This document shows, piece by piece, positions 43,120-53,939 of a stretch of 64,000 nt of DNA; position 1 is the first letter of the stretch, and each line of letters starts with the position of its first letter. Source of the DNA: Incurvaria masculella (lineage: Eukaryota > Arthropoda > Insecta > Lepidoptera > Incurvariidae); the NCBI GenBank assembly GCA_946894095.1, contig OX335651.1:11740501-11804500 (forward strand), read 5' to 3'. The notes under the pieces are model-generated. The model searched no databases. It worked only from the letters and a program-made list of their open reading frames with translations, and had not been told where the DNA came from. The translations under genes were made by a program, and so were the position numbers.

Positions 43120-43362
43120 GAATTGACATGGATGTATTATTTAATGCGATGATACCAACCCTGTCTGGATGAATCATACCAACTAGTAGGGGAAGGTGGC
43201 CTTCAAGGATTCCGAACCATGGAACAGCCCCTCATTTATGACGAAATGCACTTTTATAATTCAGAAAGAGCAAGAAAGTGGTGCATGAACGAAGCGGGGA
43301 TCTGAACCCAAGACCTCTTCCATTTAAGGCAAGTCTCTTCGCCTCTGAACTACAAACCGATA
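43120..43362 (-). repeat. SINE-A copy with tRNA-like head, core deleted
   Basis: GACATGGATG is joined directly to TTTAATGCGATGATACCAACC, so the core is deleted. AACTAGTAGGGGAAGG, GGATTCCGAACCATGGAACA and a tRNA-like head (GGATCTGAACCCAAGACCTC ... as read on plus) are kept. Confidence 0.85.
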
Positions 43363-43583
43363 ATGTTTGTTCTTTACGATGTTATTTTATGTAATGCGCT
43401 AGCGCGCCGTACGACGCCGGCCGCGCCTCTACAATAACGTTTGAAGGACGCCAGGTTTTACTTTCGGGGAAATACCTCGGCAGCTTCTAGGTACATATTT
43501 CACACTAATACATTTCACCGCATACTCGCGCTCGAAAGATTTCTGTGAGCCCTACCGTATTTTGAGTTAGATTTATCTACTAA
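43363..43583. other. Unassigned, with a short CpG-rich spot
   Basis: GCGCTAGCGCGCCGTACGACGCC at 43397-43419 is CpG-rich and partly palindromic. No gene. Confidence 0.3.
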
Positions 43584-43715
43584 TGCCCGTTTTCACCACC
43601 TCCAGCTACAAAAATCCCAAAGATATCTATCGCTTGCACCATGTTAATATGCAATGCAAAAAAAAGTAGACTATCGGATTTCAGACATTTCGGGTGTCGA
43701 AATCGGGGGTTGATT
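43584..43715. mobile_element. MITE-D copy, diverged
   Basis: GCCCGTTTTCACCACCTCCAG and ATCCCAAAGATATCT match 33015-33143 at the left end, and CTATCGGATTTCAG at the right. The right terminal repeat is eroded (GTGTCGAAATCGGGG). Confidence 0.7.
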
Positions 43716-44933
43716 TTTCGTTAGTCTTTTCGATGGATTTATTTACGCCGCTTATTATTCATCAGTCAGTACTTGCATCATTGTGATAGAATATTTAATT
43801 CTCCGGTAATGAGTACCCGTCTTTTCACAAACGTAAATATGTACTATCAGACTGTTTATTTGTATTATAAGACCTATTTGAGAAATAAACAATCGGCTCT
43901 GAAGAAAATGTATGTCCTAAAATTATGTAAATGGTGTCATCAAAAATGTATGTAGTTGTTATGAATAATTTCGTCGCCAAATTCAATGTAGCTTATAAAA
44001 CTACAATTAGGTACATATTCAGCTTCAGGTATCCAGAAATGAATAGATAAGTGGTATTGAATATCCAAAATCAGAAGGCCCTCGAACGTGGCATTTTTTT
44101 ATCCTATTGTATTAGTCATAGTGAAAATTCGTGCTAATATGTCAAATGAAACTGTTTAACACGATATAAGAGTTTACATAATATCTACAATATAATGATT
44201 TATCAACTATTCACTTAACGGCTACCGCCATTTTAGTTGCCTAGTTGCGGTTGTCAATCACGATTGTCTCGAAATTACGTTACTCTATTTCATTATATTC
44301 CTGAAACCAACTACACCACTCAAGCGCCCATCACTATGCGCTGAAGGCTGCGGTCGATTGCGTTGACAGCTCCGCCTCACTATCCTCCCCCCTCCGCATC
44401 ACCCCCGCCCGGCCCCACGCCGCAGACGCAAACACGGGCACGCCAGTTCGTGTGTTCGTCATTCCTCGATGCATATTTTGTGTCCATCGAATTAATCCTC
44501 CACCACTGCGTCGACGCAGTAATAGTAATTAACTTTCATTACGAAGGTACGATACGTACAAAAATCGCCGAAAACTGCTTATTGCGCCTTATTTGTTGAT
44601 GATTTTGTTATCACAAAATACAATGAATTAGAATTTAAAATGTATTTGACGATGTTAACACCATGAAAACAACTTATGAACTCCCAAAGTCCCGCAAACT
44701 TAGAATCTTTGGGAGCTTCCTTTTCTTTTTAAAAGTTCGCTAGTTTACGCCCTTTTCAACGAAAGTCGTAAACGGCGTAAACAAATGAAGGCCTCGATTT
44801 CAGTTTTTTTAAATATTTAATAAATTAAGATTCTGTCACATTTTTACTCATCCTCGAGATTTTAGGAGGTCACAAGTCCGTTTCATTATATTAACTTCAT
44901 CAAATAATAGTTTTTACAAAACAATTATCAATC
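43716..44933. other. No gene recognised; GC-rich spot at 44360-44450
   Basis: A C-rich patch (CCCCCGCCCGGCCCCACGCC) lies at 44401-44420. The plus frame at 44363-44599 begins with a Pro-rich low-complexity part and then an unremarkable tail, so I do not support it. Confidence 0.35.
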
Positions 44934-45483
44934 TTAAGGTGGCCCAACCCGGCGGGCCTGACTCATTCGCGGGCACGGTACAAAACCGTGCTGTTGCGCT
45001 CTGGGACCTTCTCTGTTTCAAAGAAGAAGACAGGTTCCGTGATGAGGAAGATGCAACATGTCCACAAAAAAGACAATGTGCATAGTGTATGATTTGGTAA
45101 GATCTACGAAAATTTTAATTTCAAAACGACTTGTAGCTAAAAGTAAACCACGACCGCTGTAGTAAAAAATCTAACAAAAACCAAATAGATTATAAATCTT
45201 GATTAAATAAGCTACGTCTGATGACTAATCTTTTTAAGATGTTCTTACTTTATCACTGCGTAATCCACCTCCAAAGTTATTGTATAAAACGCGCAAAAAA
45301 TTCAAACTTTCGGACCTTATAATTTAGAAACCAAACACAATTTTACAATGCCAATGGTCATCAGACATCTAGTTCGATCAAATAAAGCTATTTTGAGCAA
45401 AATTTTGGATCTCGGACAAGAAATATGGGCTTGATCTTCTTTCCCCTTTTGTATCGGGAGACTAGCGGGTTGGGCCACCTTAA
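44934..45483 (-). mobile_element. TTAA-B element, complete (550 bp)
   Basis: TTAA at 44934-44937 and 45480-45483. The left end is GGTGGCCCAACCCGGCGGG and the right is GCGGGTTGGGCCACC, reversed relative to 26820 and 32421. Internal landmarks are all present. Confidence 0.9.
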
Positions 45484-45920
45484 AATCGAATTGATTTTAT
45501 TTCATGCTGAAGCAATATTAAATAAAGAACGTTACAAGAGTTTAAAGCTGGGATTTTTATGAATCATGCAAATGATGGGGTCATCTATGGGGGATATAAA
45601 AAAAATTTGAAACGTGACCGACATAGCCCACAATATCAGCAAGTTGGCTTTAAGATATTAGGTATTTCTACACTAAATAACAACGATCCTTGAAACTACT
45701 TTACTGGGTGAATATAAGTTACGTTATCAAAAAAGTCTAAACGTACAGACGTAGCTCTTAGTTGATTTATTTAATGTTCAAGTTATCAGAAACATATTTC
45801 CTAATTTGAGTGAGGAATCAGGCACGAGCCGTTGTATCGAAATCGATCACTTCATTATCCTATTAAGGAGGAGCGTTCCCAATTACATTATGGAAAAAGA
45901 TTTCAACGCATAAATTCGAA
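45484..45920. other. No gene recognised
   Basis: Short echoes of 32340-32420 (ACGTAGCTCTTA, TTGATTTATTTAA) and 33155-33190 (CAGGCACGAGCC, ATCGATCAC) show that the flanks of the TTAA-B copy at 32421 and this one are themselves distant paralogues. Confidence 0.4.
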
Positions 45921-45924
45921 AGAA

Positions 45925-46150
45925 TGAATGAATGAATAAATTCTTTATTGTGCAATAGAAAACAAGTACAATTACAAAAACAATTCGAAACAACAACAAA
46001 ATTGCACAAAGGCGAACTTATCACTAGGAGTGATTTCTTCCAGTCAACCTTTGGGGTGATGAGGAGAGACAATCTAAAATATCTGTAGGTAGGTACACAA
46101 TAGCAATTTGAAAGGAAAAGTATAAAGCAAATAAAATAAAAATATATACA
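45925..46150 (-). repeat. Possible LINE 3' end with (ATTC)n tail
   Basis: On the minus strand TTGCACAATAAAGAATTTATTC runs into an ATTC repeat. A polyadenylation-like AATAAA before a short tandem tail suggests a non-LTR retrotransposon 3' end. Nothing upstream encodes a recognisable protein; the 101-aa minus frame (45863-46168) is AT-driven. Confidence 0.4.
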
Positions 46151-48589
46151 TAAAGTATAAACATACATAAACCATAATTTACATTACAATACAAGCATAC
46201 TTTGAATAAAATAAACTAATATATATAATACAATATACCAAAATATATATTGTATATCTACAATTTAGGAACAAAAAGCTACTGCCTTCAAACCTACTTA
46301 TGCTTGGGTACTTATCCTAGGCCGACCGGGAACGACAATGCTACGTATTTCATCGCCACGATGCCTTTAGAATATGGTTTAGAGGAGAAGAAGAGCTTTT
46401 GTTTGTCTTCAAACTATTTTTAATGTAATAGACCAAAGTTTGAAATTAACTATTATAGGTTATGTTATTCTAACATTTTTTTCCTACTACTTGATTTGAT
46501 TAGCATTATTTGGAACGAATAATTTTTAGATTAATAACCTGAAAATTGAGGAATTTTAATTACGTAGGTTGAGTAAATAACATTTTGAAATCTATTCTGT
46601 GTTATTTTTCATGGTAGCTTTGACAGCTGCCACCTGTCGTGATAAATAAGGAGTTTTCCTCCCCATTTCTGTTGTTCGGATTTGCCGAAAAGTCTATTTG
46701 GCACATAGACCTAGCATGCGCGCTTCTATGATTTGGCATGTTTATTAACCATCGTTATATATATACACAGGTAAACCTACATATAGGTTAATACTTACGT
46801 TGAAATATCAATTGGTTTTAATTGTCACTGCAGTAAAATGCGACACTGTTATACCTCGTCACGCAAAACGTGCATAAAGGCTCTCCCAGACAGTTGCGTA
46901 AACGCGAGGGAATCTCGAACGATATTCGTGCAAAGTCTTGCGAATCGCTGGCGGATTATCAATGCCATTTTTAGCTAATATAGAGATGTGTATGTATGTA
47001 TAATCGACCGTGAAGCAAGGACACATTAATTTAAGAAAGAGCCGAGTAAAAAGAACTACTTTACGAATATACTGCTAGGCTGGACCCGAATCAGCAAAAC
47101 ATACCATTCGCGGATATTGCGTCTACAAATTTCGTCACCGGCTGTATACCCATAATGTGGAATTCTCCTACAGTCCCTTCATAATGAATGCCTCCTACTA
47201 ACACAGTGTTTAAGATTATACCTACATACAATTATTTTACGCTTCATCTGCGTTGCGGACATTGACTGGAAAAATTGAACATTCGAACATAGTAATAAGC
47301 GACGTACCTGCTTAGTACGAAAAAGTATATTTACTTAATATAGAGATGTGAGTGTTTGTGTCATTTGGAAATACTCGGATGTACGCAATTAGCATAGATT
47401 ACTCACATACCTTAGTGAGCAAGAAATAAGAAGAACAATCCGCCAGTGTACCGCAACGACCTATTTTCTGGCCGAAGTTTTGCTCTATGGGGGAAACGTT
47501 AAACCGGCAAGCGCACAAAAACATCAGCCGATTCAAACGGCGACACGTCGCCTACCAACCGTCGCATAATTCAGCGATGCGGTATCTGTAAAGCTAAAAC
47601 ACTTACTATTCATAGAGCGTGTTAATAAGTCAGCGGATGCCACCTATTACTTTACTTATTAGGATTAGCAATACGGAGGGAGACGTTAGCGTTCGCAAAA
47701 AGTGCGTAAATGCCAAAGGGAAATACCAGGAGCGAATAATGTTATTGGAGTCACATTGTGCGTGCACTCATTGACGGGCGACCACTTTTTTTGAAGCAAT
47801 TAAAGCAAGTACATAAATAAATGTCACTGCACAGCGAGCATGTTGAACACACTGTGCGAGCTCCATCGCTATTCATTTTATTCGAGTTTTTGCCGATGCG
47901 TGTCCGTTGGGGAGAGAATAGGCGAGTGCGTAGCAAATCACAAGAGTGCGTACGAAACGCGGGAGTTTTTTCTAGTGCGTGCGTGTCGTACGGCTCAATG
48001 AGCACGACTTTGTCTAGTTTAAATATGTGTATGCATCAATAATTAGTTATTGGTCTTATGGCAGCTGGCATTACATAGTTTATTTACTTTAAATCTTGAT
48101 ATACCTGCTTACGCACTGAAATTCGATAGTGACTATTCAATAACTTATGGCGGTATAGAAGGAAACGGGGCTTTTAAATTTATACGTTTTAAGAAATGAT
48201 TTGTTAATCCATTGGCCAAACCACAATTTTGCATGGCGCCTGCGAATTAAACTAGCAAAATTGTCTCTCAGTCTTTATCGGTTCCCTAGCCCTCAAAGTT
48301 GACTGATTTTAATAAAAAAAAAAATTATACTGGTGTTTGTGTTTCTAGAAAAAAAAAATAACAAGACAACTTTTTGTAATGCCAATATTTTCCAATCTAA
48401 AAGGTTAATTCAAAAATAAAACATACGGAAATAGGTTATCACAATACATTTCACAATCCAAAATTTTGAAAAATCTAGCAAATTCTAGATTTTAGAGCAT
48501 GGAAACAGTTATTGCCCGTAGCACGGAATTTTGAGGAAGCAATTGTTCTGTGGCCAGTAGTATGTAGAATTGATAGGGTAACGATTATC
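46151..48589. other. AT-rich stretch without a gene
   Basis: 46994-47031 is the exact repeat of 10823-10860. 47040-47335 shares scattered blocks (AAGCGACGT.CCTGCTT, GAAAAAGTATA) with 50450-50640, an old interspersed repeat. Overlapping frames at 47751-48042 on both strands are not supported. Confidence 0.45.
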
Positions 48590-49068
48590 TTAAGGCGCTA
48601 GGACTAGCCAACTACTCGCGCCATACAAATGCACTTTTTAACAAATGTAATAATATGTAGTGAAACGCTTCAGCAAATCCAAATAGAACTCCAGACTGAT
48701 AATGGATTGTTAATATTTTTTTATTCCATCATTTATTTAAATAATAATAAAAATAAAAAAGTTGATTTTTCTCATTAGAAATCTGAAAGTCATTCGATTT
48801 CTAGATATAAGCAAAAACAGCATATATGCATAAACAAAAAATTCCATTTGCTTTTAGATTTCTACATTTAGTCAAAAAAGTTCGGAAATGGACACCGTTT
48901 CCGCAATGTATTTTGTATAGAAAAACGAAACATACATTAACGAAAATCATTCGATTCCTAGACAAGGAATCATATATTGTAAGGATGACACTTATAATCG
49001 TCAGACTTAGTTAGTTTACTTGGGGTGCCTCGTCTAACTTTGCGATTTGGCTAGTACCAGGCCCTTAA
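48590..49068 (-). mobile_element. TTAA-A element, complete, inverted (479 bp)
   Basis: TTAA at 48590-48593 and 49065-49068. Nearly identical to 35206-35685 but reversed, and without the extra 128-bp partial copy. The 62-aa plus-strand frame at 48826-49014 corresponds to the minus frame of the other copy, with T for R at one position. Confidence 0.9.
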
Positions 49069-49131
49069 TAAACAAAATTATGCGTTAAGGTTTCTAAGCT
49101 GTAAGTCACCAATTTTCGTGATTGAAAATGT

Positions 49132-49649
49132 CATATCAAACTATTTTCCTTTCTTACCGTAGCAACTCTAATCAAATTATCTAAAATATTGTTTATAATG
49201 GCCTTTAACCGCAAATAAATAATACATATTTTAAATTAGAACGACACGATGTTGTGATGCTGAATTAAGGTGTATAATGTATTCTTTGATTTAGTTAGGT
49301 TGAGCTTAATTTCGAACAATTTGATTAGAGAAGGTACGGGTAATGCATGCATGCTTAAAATTCTGAATCAGTTTATCAAAAATCAACACTTTTAATTTAG
49401 TTTCCCTTGTAACATTACTTCACATACTTTGTTCCTTATAAGCGACACTATAGGCTGATGCAATAATAGACCGTGCGTTTTTTTTAAATAAACGAGTTAC
49501 CGGGAAAAAATATTATTTCAAAAATCAAATAATACAGCTTTAGTTTTTATCAAAATAAGCCTCGTGACTCCTTTGAGTGTTTTTCGCTATTTATTTTTGT
49601 TATGGATTCGGCTATGAAGGCAAATTAAAAAAAATCTACAGGATAAAAT
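49132..49649 (+). repeat. 518-bp block, first copy of a direct duplication
   Basis: Every base that I compared is the same as in 49680-50197, offset 548. The block has no long reading frame and starts 64 bases after the TTAA-A element. Confidence 0.9.
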
Positions 49650-49679
49650 CTATCAAACTATTTTTATATCAAACTAAAA

Positions 49680-50197
49680 TTTATCAAACTATTTTCCTTT
49701 CTTACCGTAGCAACTCTAATCAAATTATCTAAAATATTGTTTATAATGGCCTTTAACCGCAAATAAATAATACATATTTTAAATTAGAACGACACGATGT
49801 TGTGATGCTGAATTAAGGTGTATAATGTATTCTTTGATTTAGTTAGGTTGAGCTTAATTTCGAACAATTTGATTAGAGAAGGTACGGGTAATGCATGCAT
49901 GCTTAAAATTCTGAATCAGTTTATCAAAAATCAACACTTTTAATTTAGTTTCCCTTGTAACATTACTTCACATACTTTGTTCCTTATAAGCGACACTATA
50001 GGCTGATGCAATAATAGACCGTGCGTTTTTTTTAAATAAACGAGTTACCGGGAAAAAATATTATTTCAAAAATCAAATAATACAGCTTTAGTTTTTATCA
50101 AAATAAGCCTCGTGACTCCTTTGAGTGTTTTTCGCTATTTATTTTTGTTATGGATTCGGCTATGAAGGCAAATTAAAAAAAATCTACAGGATAAAAA
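49680..50197 (+). repeat. 518-bp block, second copy
   Basis: Direct repeat of 49132-49649 with about 30 AT-rich bases between the copies (CTATCAAACTATTTTTATATC), which themselves repeat the ATCAAACTA word found at the block start. Confidence 0.9.
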
Positions 50198-51655
50198 TAA
50201 AGAAAACATTCATTTAATTCCATTATCTGTTTATTGCTTTCTTTATTCCTAAACAAAATAACACCAAAGCAGATCAATACAAAATTGGAAGCGAATCTTA
50301 GCGTTTCCACCCAAGTGAGCGGTCATTCACCGGCTAGGATGTCTCAGTAAACTGCTTCAAGGTTAGAGACAAGCCGACGATGGCCTTAGGCAAGAAAGGT
50401 GAAATTCCCCATTGACACTTATATGAAACAACTAGAACGAATAAGAAGCGACATATCCAGTGACCTTCTACAGCGCACGCGACGTCAAACAACATTAATT
50501 GCTGATGACCTATTACTGAGTGGACTCAAACCAGCGAGCAAACCGTTCGCGAACTAGTAGTAAAAAATTCGCGAGTAGTGCGTTAAAAAAGCGACGTCCT
50601 GCTTGATACGAGAAAGTATAGCTATTTTCCTTTCAATCCTCAGATAGTACTTACCTGACTGATTGATGAAATTCACGTTTGTCAAAAGACGGATAGTCAT
50701 TGCTGGAGAATTATATCTTCCATCACAATAATCGGACTATAATTTTACTAATAAACATATGGACTTACTTTATCTGATGGATAAGCAGAAGCATAAATAA
50801 ATCCGTTGAATAGTTTTCTGACTATTTAAAAATTAGCCCAGAAGAAAAAGAGTTGATCGAGTTTGTTGAAAGTGATTGATTAGTAGCCACATCCATCTGT
50901 ACGAATATGAAACAGCCATTTAAAATTTTAGTGCTGTAATTTTGTTTGAGGTCTGCTTGTCAAGTCAACCAAAATAAAATGTCGATTGACAAAAATCCAA
51001 AACAAAACTACCGAATCTCTAAGAAACGTGCCTCATTTCAACAAGTTCGGTCCGCCAACAAGGTGGCGGAATGGGAAGACGCAATGCCATTAAAGGTTTA
51101 TTGGCTGGTTGTTGTATACTTACAAAAAAATCTACTTTAATTCTTCAGTCAACGTGTTCTTACTTTGCAGTCATATCTAAAAAAATATCATATTCGTTAA
51201 ATGTAGTATGAAGAATAAGTTCTACTTTATTAAAAACCGCTTTAATCCAGGGATTATCCGCTACTCTGGAGTTAACCATTCCTGTGAATATATATCAGTT
51301 AATTTTTCGTATAGGGTAGGGTACATAACACGCAGAAGGCAAAGCTTATTTTAAGAATAAGTCTGGACTCTACATTTATTGTTCCCTAAAAACGCCGTTC
51401 ATCACGAAAAATTTTAACGACAATTTCTGAGTACAAATAGAGTCTGCGGGAATATGAGGCGCAGTCAAGGAACTCTTACAAAAAAGAGCGAAGAAGAATA
51501 GCCAAAAACAACGCACGAGTGTAGGCCGCACCGGGATAGCGCGGCGCTGTCTAGGCGAGGGTAAACACTGGACGCAGGCGGCAGAAGAGATGTCTATTTA
51601 GAAAACTCTCTCATATTATGAAGCACTGGAGTAAAAACGAATGAAAATTTGTTTA
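50198..51655. other. No gene recognised
   Basis: A 64-aa frame at 50946-51140 (MRSACQVNQNKMSIDK) is not recognised. A GC-rich spot is at 51515-51590 (GGCCGCACCGGGATAGCGCG). Confidence 0.4.
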
Positions 51656-51995
51656 TTCATTATACAATAGTACACTGCACCCACATTTGTCAAATTTTTG
51701 CCCGTTTAATCACAGCGAGGAATAATTGGCAAAATATTCGCTGCAAACTTGTTTAACGTCCGCTTAGTCTAAGTTTACAAAAATCTGTACCACTGCCTAT
51801 AGACATACGTGTTATCGATACTTGATTATGCAAATACATTTATATCACAGTTTATAACATTATTAGAAAGTATGTACCCTTGACAATACGAATACGATGA
51901 AAGAAATAATTTACGAAAATAACATGCGCGCCATCTAACGTGTTGCCAATTGGGATTGGGGCAGGCCTGGTGGATTTCCACGGTAAATTAGCTCG
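51656..51995. repeat. Old repeat paralogous to 62930-63175
   Basis: ACACTGCACCCACATTTGTCAAATTTT and then CGCCATCTAACGTGTTGCCAAT have counterparts at 62931-62960 and 63135-63157. The interiors diverge. Confidence 0.5.
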
Positions 51996-52010
51996 CCGAG
52001 TGAGTGATTA

Positions 52011-52173
52011 AGCCCCGGTTGCACGAAGAGACGGCCGAGTTAATCAATGTTCAAGCACGTCACTTATAGTAAACCGCATGGAGTCCCTTCCATGCTTTTC
52101 ATACAAAGTGACGTGTTTAATCGTACGTTGACGTTGATTTTGATTTTTGTTCCTTTCGTGCACTCGGCCCTAA
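52011..52173. mobile_element. MITE-C copy
   Basis: GCCCCGGTTGCACGAAGAGAC on the left, CTTTCGTGCACTCGGCCC on the right, and ACAAAGTGACGTGTTTAAT inside. Very close to 21522-21672. A related flank with CTTGGCCTATTCGGCCGCG and GCATGGTACGAAATGCAAAC follows at 52185-52290, as at 22140-22190. Confidence 0.85.
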
Positions 52174-52397
52174 TGTTTAGTTGCATTTCGAACTCAGTTC
52201 AACTTCAGTTCACTTGGCCTATTCGGCCGCGTCTTCTGTGATTTAGCATGGTACGAAATGCAAACTTAAAGTTAGACATAATCACCCACCGGCGAATTAA
52301 TTAACCATGGTTAGCCCCAGGCTCCACAAACAGCAGTGATTCGCATATCTCTGACTCAAGACTATGTTCCACTAAGCACCATAGCTCTGCAGGCCCA

Positions 52398-52608
52398 TTC
52401 CTGAAATTCCGTAATCAGGAATCCTGAGTCTAGAAAACAGCTTTCATAGCGGTTTTCAAAGCGGTATTTTTTACGGAAAACCTTGATTTATTGAAATGCA
52501 ATGCTCCGAAATCTTCTCGTCAAAAAAATCCCTTGGAAAACCGCTGTAAACGCGGTTTTCAAGACTTAGGATTCCTGATTACGGAATTCGAGGAACAGGC
52601 TTGCAGAG
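52398..52608. mobile_element. CAGGAATC foldback element, complete
   Basis: CCTGAAATTCCGTAATCAGG on the left pairs with CCTGATTACGGAATTCGAGG on the right, and GGTTTTCAAAGCGG and AAACCGCTGTAAACGCGG arms lie inside. Essentially the whole element is palindromic. The 119-aa frame at 52491-52850 begins inside it and is rejected. Confidence 0.8.
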
Positions 52609-52609
52609 T

Positions 52610-52800
52610 CGATGTCAATGAGGCGACTCCTGGCAAGTCGCTGTTCGCTCGCGGGGCGGAGCGGGAAAAGTTGCACATTATTTACGAGGGCCACGACGCT
52701 GGCAGCGATGCTCGCCCGATAAGGCGCCTCGTACTCAGCGGATCACGATCTGCCGCCCGCACCGCGCCTCCCCCTCCCTCCCATCGCCAAATACTTACAA
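52610..52800. other. CpG-rich patch
   Basis: GTTCGCTCGCGGGGCGGAGCG, CGACGCTGGCAGCGATGCTCG and CCGCCCGCACCGCGCC are unlike the flanks. No splice or promoter motif is convincing. Nothing seen in 52801-53720. Confidence 0.35.
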
Positions 52801-53722
52801 TCATACGATACTGCTCCGCAATAAAACAACCATTATTGCTAACTCTATAGGCTCGCTCTATTATCTAGAGAGTGCGAAGTGAGGTGAACTTTCCAAGATT
52901 AGCCTGGACTTAAGCTATGCTTTTAGGTAAATGTAATCCTTGTCATGGTTTGCCACATATCTGAGGGATTATAAACGACGAACTGATTGATTATTGAGAA
53001 AAAGAAAAATCTCCTGAGTGCATGAAACATTATTTCATTGCACTGCTCCGCATAAATACCACTACTATTGCTGAGTACGCAGGTATGTAAGTTGGTTCTA
53101 CCATCGAGCTAGTGGGTGCAAAGTGAACAGTATTTTTCTAGTTAAGGTCGAGTATTATGCTAGGTTAATGTTAGTTAATCCTTAATTTATCAGAGAGTAC
53201 TTAAATTGTCAAGTTTTCTATTACTTTACAACTTTAAATATATTCGCACCAAAAGTTCGTTCATTTCTAAAGCAGGAAGTTATGTCGTTAGAAAAAAAAT
53301 CGCCAAAACAGCCATATGTTTTCACTTTTCTTGTTATTTCTTCAAAGCAGTAATCATTGCTAAGTTAAAAAAAATGAGATTTTATGCGCACAGATCTTGT
53401 TTGAATTTACAACGAACGAATATTGTTCCTTTTCCATATTTAACTCAAATCAAGTTGCGGACAATGCTCGGGTGAGATATCGTAGAATTTTGCGCTGATT
53501 TTGCAAATCGATCTTTTAATTTCCAGATATTTTCCAGATGATTGCCACCAGTCGTAGAGGAGCCTAGCTTGGAACTAAAGCTCTGCGATTACATCAGTTG
53601 TAACTCTTGATGTTGCGTCACACACCAACGGTATTTCTGATGGATAAAATAAAAAAAGTATTTAAAGGTATACTGATTGAAACAAATGCATCAAAGAAGG
53701 TATTTTGAACTTTGAAAATTAA

Positions 53723-53896
53723 ATGTTCAAGAACGCGACTCGCCTGCTTTCGTGGAAACAGAAGCGTGCTGCCGACGCCTTTGCCACGTTGATTGCTGGA
53801 TTAATGAGATGCGATATATTACTAGATATGTTCGGCGAGATAGCGCGAGCGTGGCGTGAGATGCAGGTGCAATTTCTCGCACGCATCCGGGCGCAG
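53723..53896 (+). other. Candidate exon with donor-like GTAAG (weak)
   Basis: An open frame starting MFKNATRLLSWKQKRAADAF continues for about 58 codons of varied composition and meets GGGCGCAGGTAAGG (donor GT at 53897). It looks more protein-like than other frames here: it has heptad-like hydrophobics and is not low-complexity. There is no homology that I recognise and no partner exon identified. It could still be chance; the opposite strand is open as well. Confidence 0.15.
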
Positions 53897-53900
53897 GTAA

Positions 53901-53916
53901 GGGGGGGGGGGGGGGG
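53901..53916 (+). repeat. Poly-G run of 16
   Basis: An unbroken G tract, with a further AGGCGGGG. Like the run at 11049 its length may be uncertain in the assembly. Confidence 0.9.
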
Positions 53917-53939
53917 AGGCGGGGTCACAGAAAGTTAAA

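Noticed and set aside
45863..46168. 101-aa minus frame with hydrophobic N-terminus as a membrane protein
   Set aside because: The hydrophobic residues come from AT-rich codons and the frame overlaps a likely LINE 3' end with an ATTC tail.
52491..52850. 119-aa frame as a coding gene
   Set aside because: Its first half lies in the palindromic CAGGAATC element, its second in a CpG patch. No domain.
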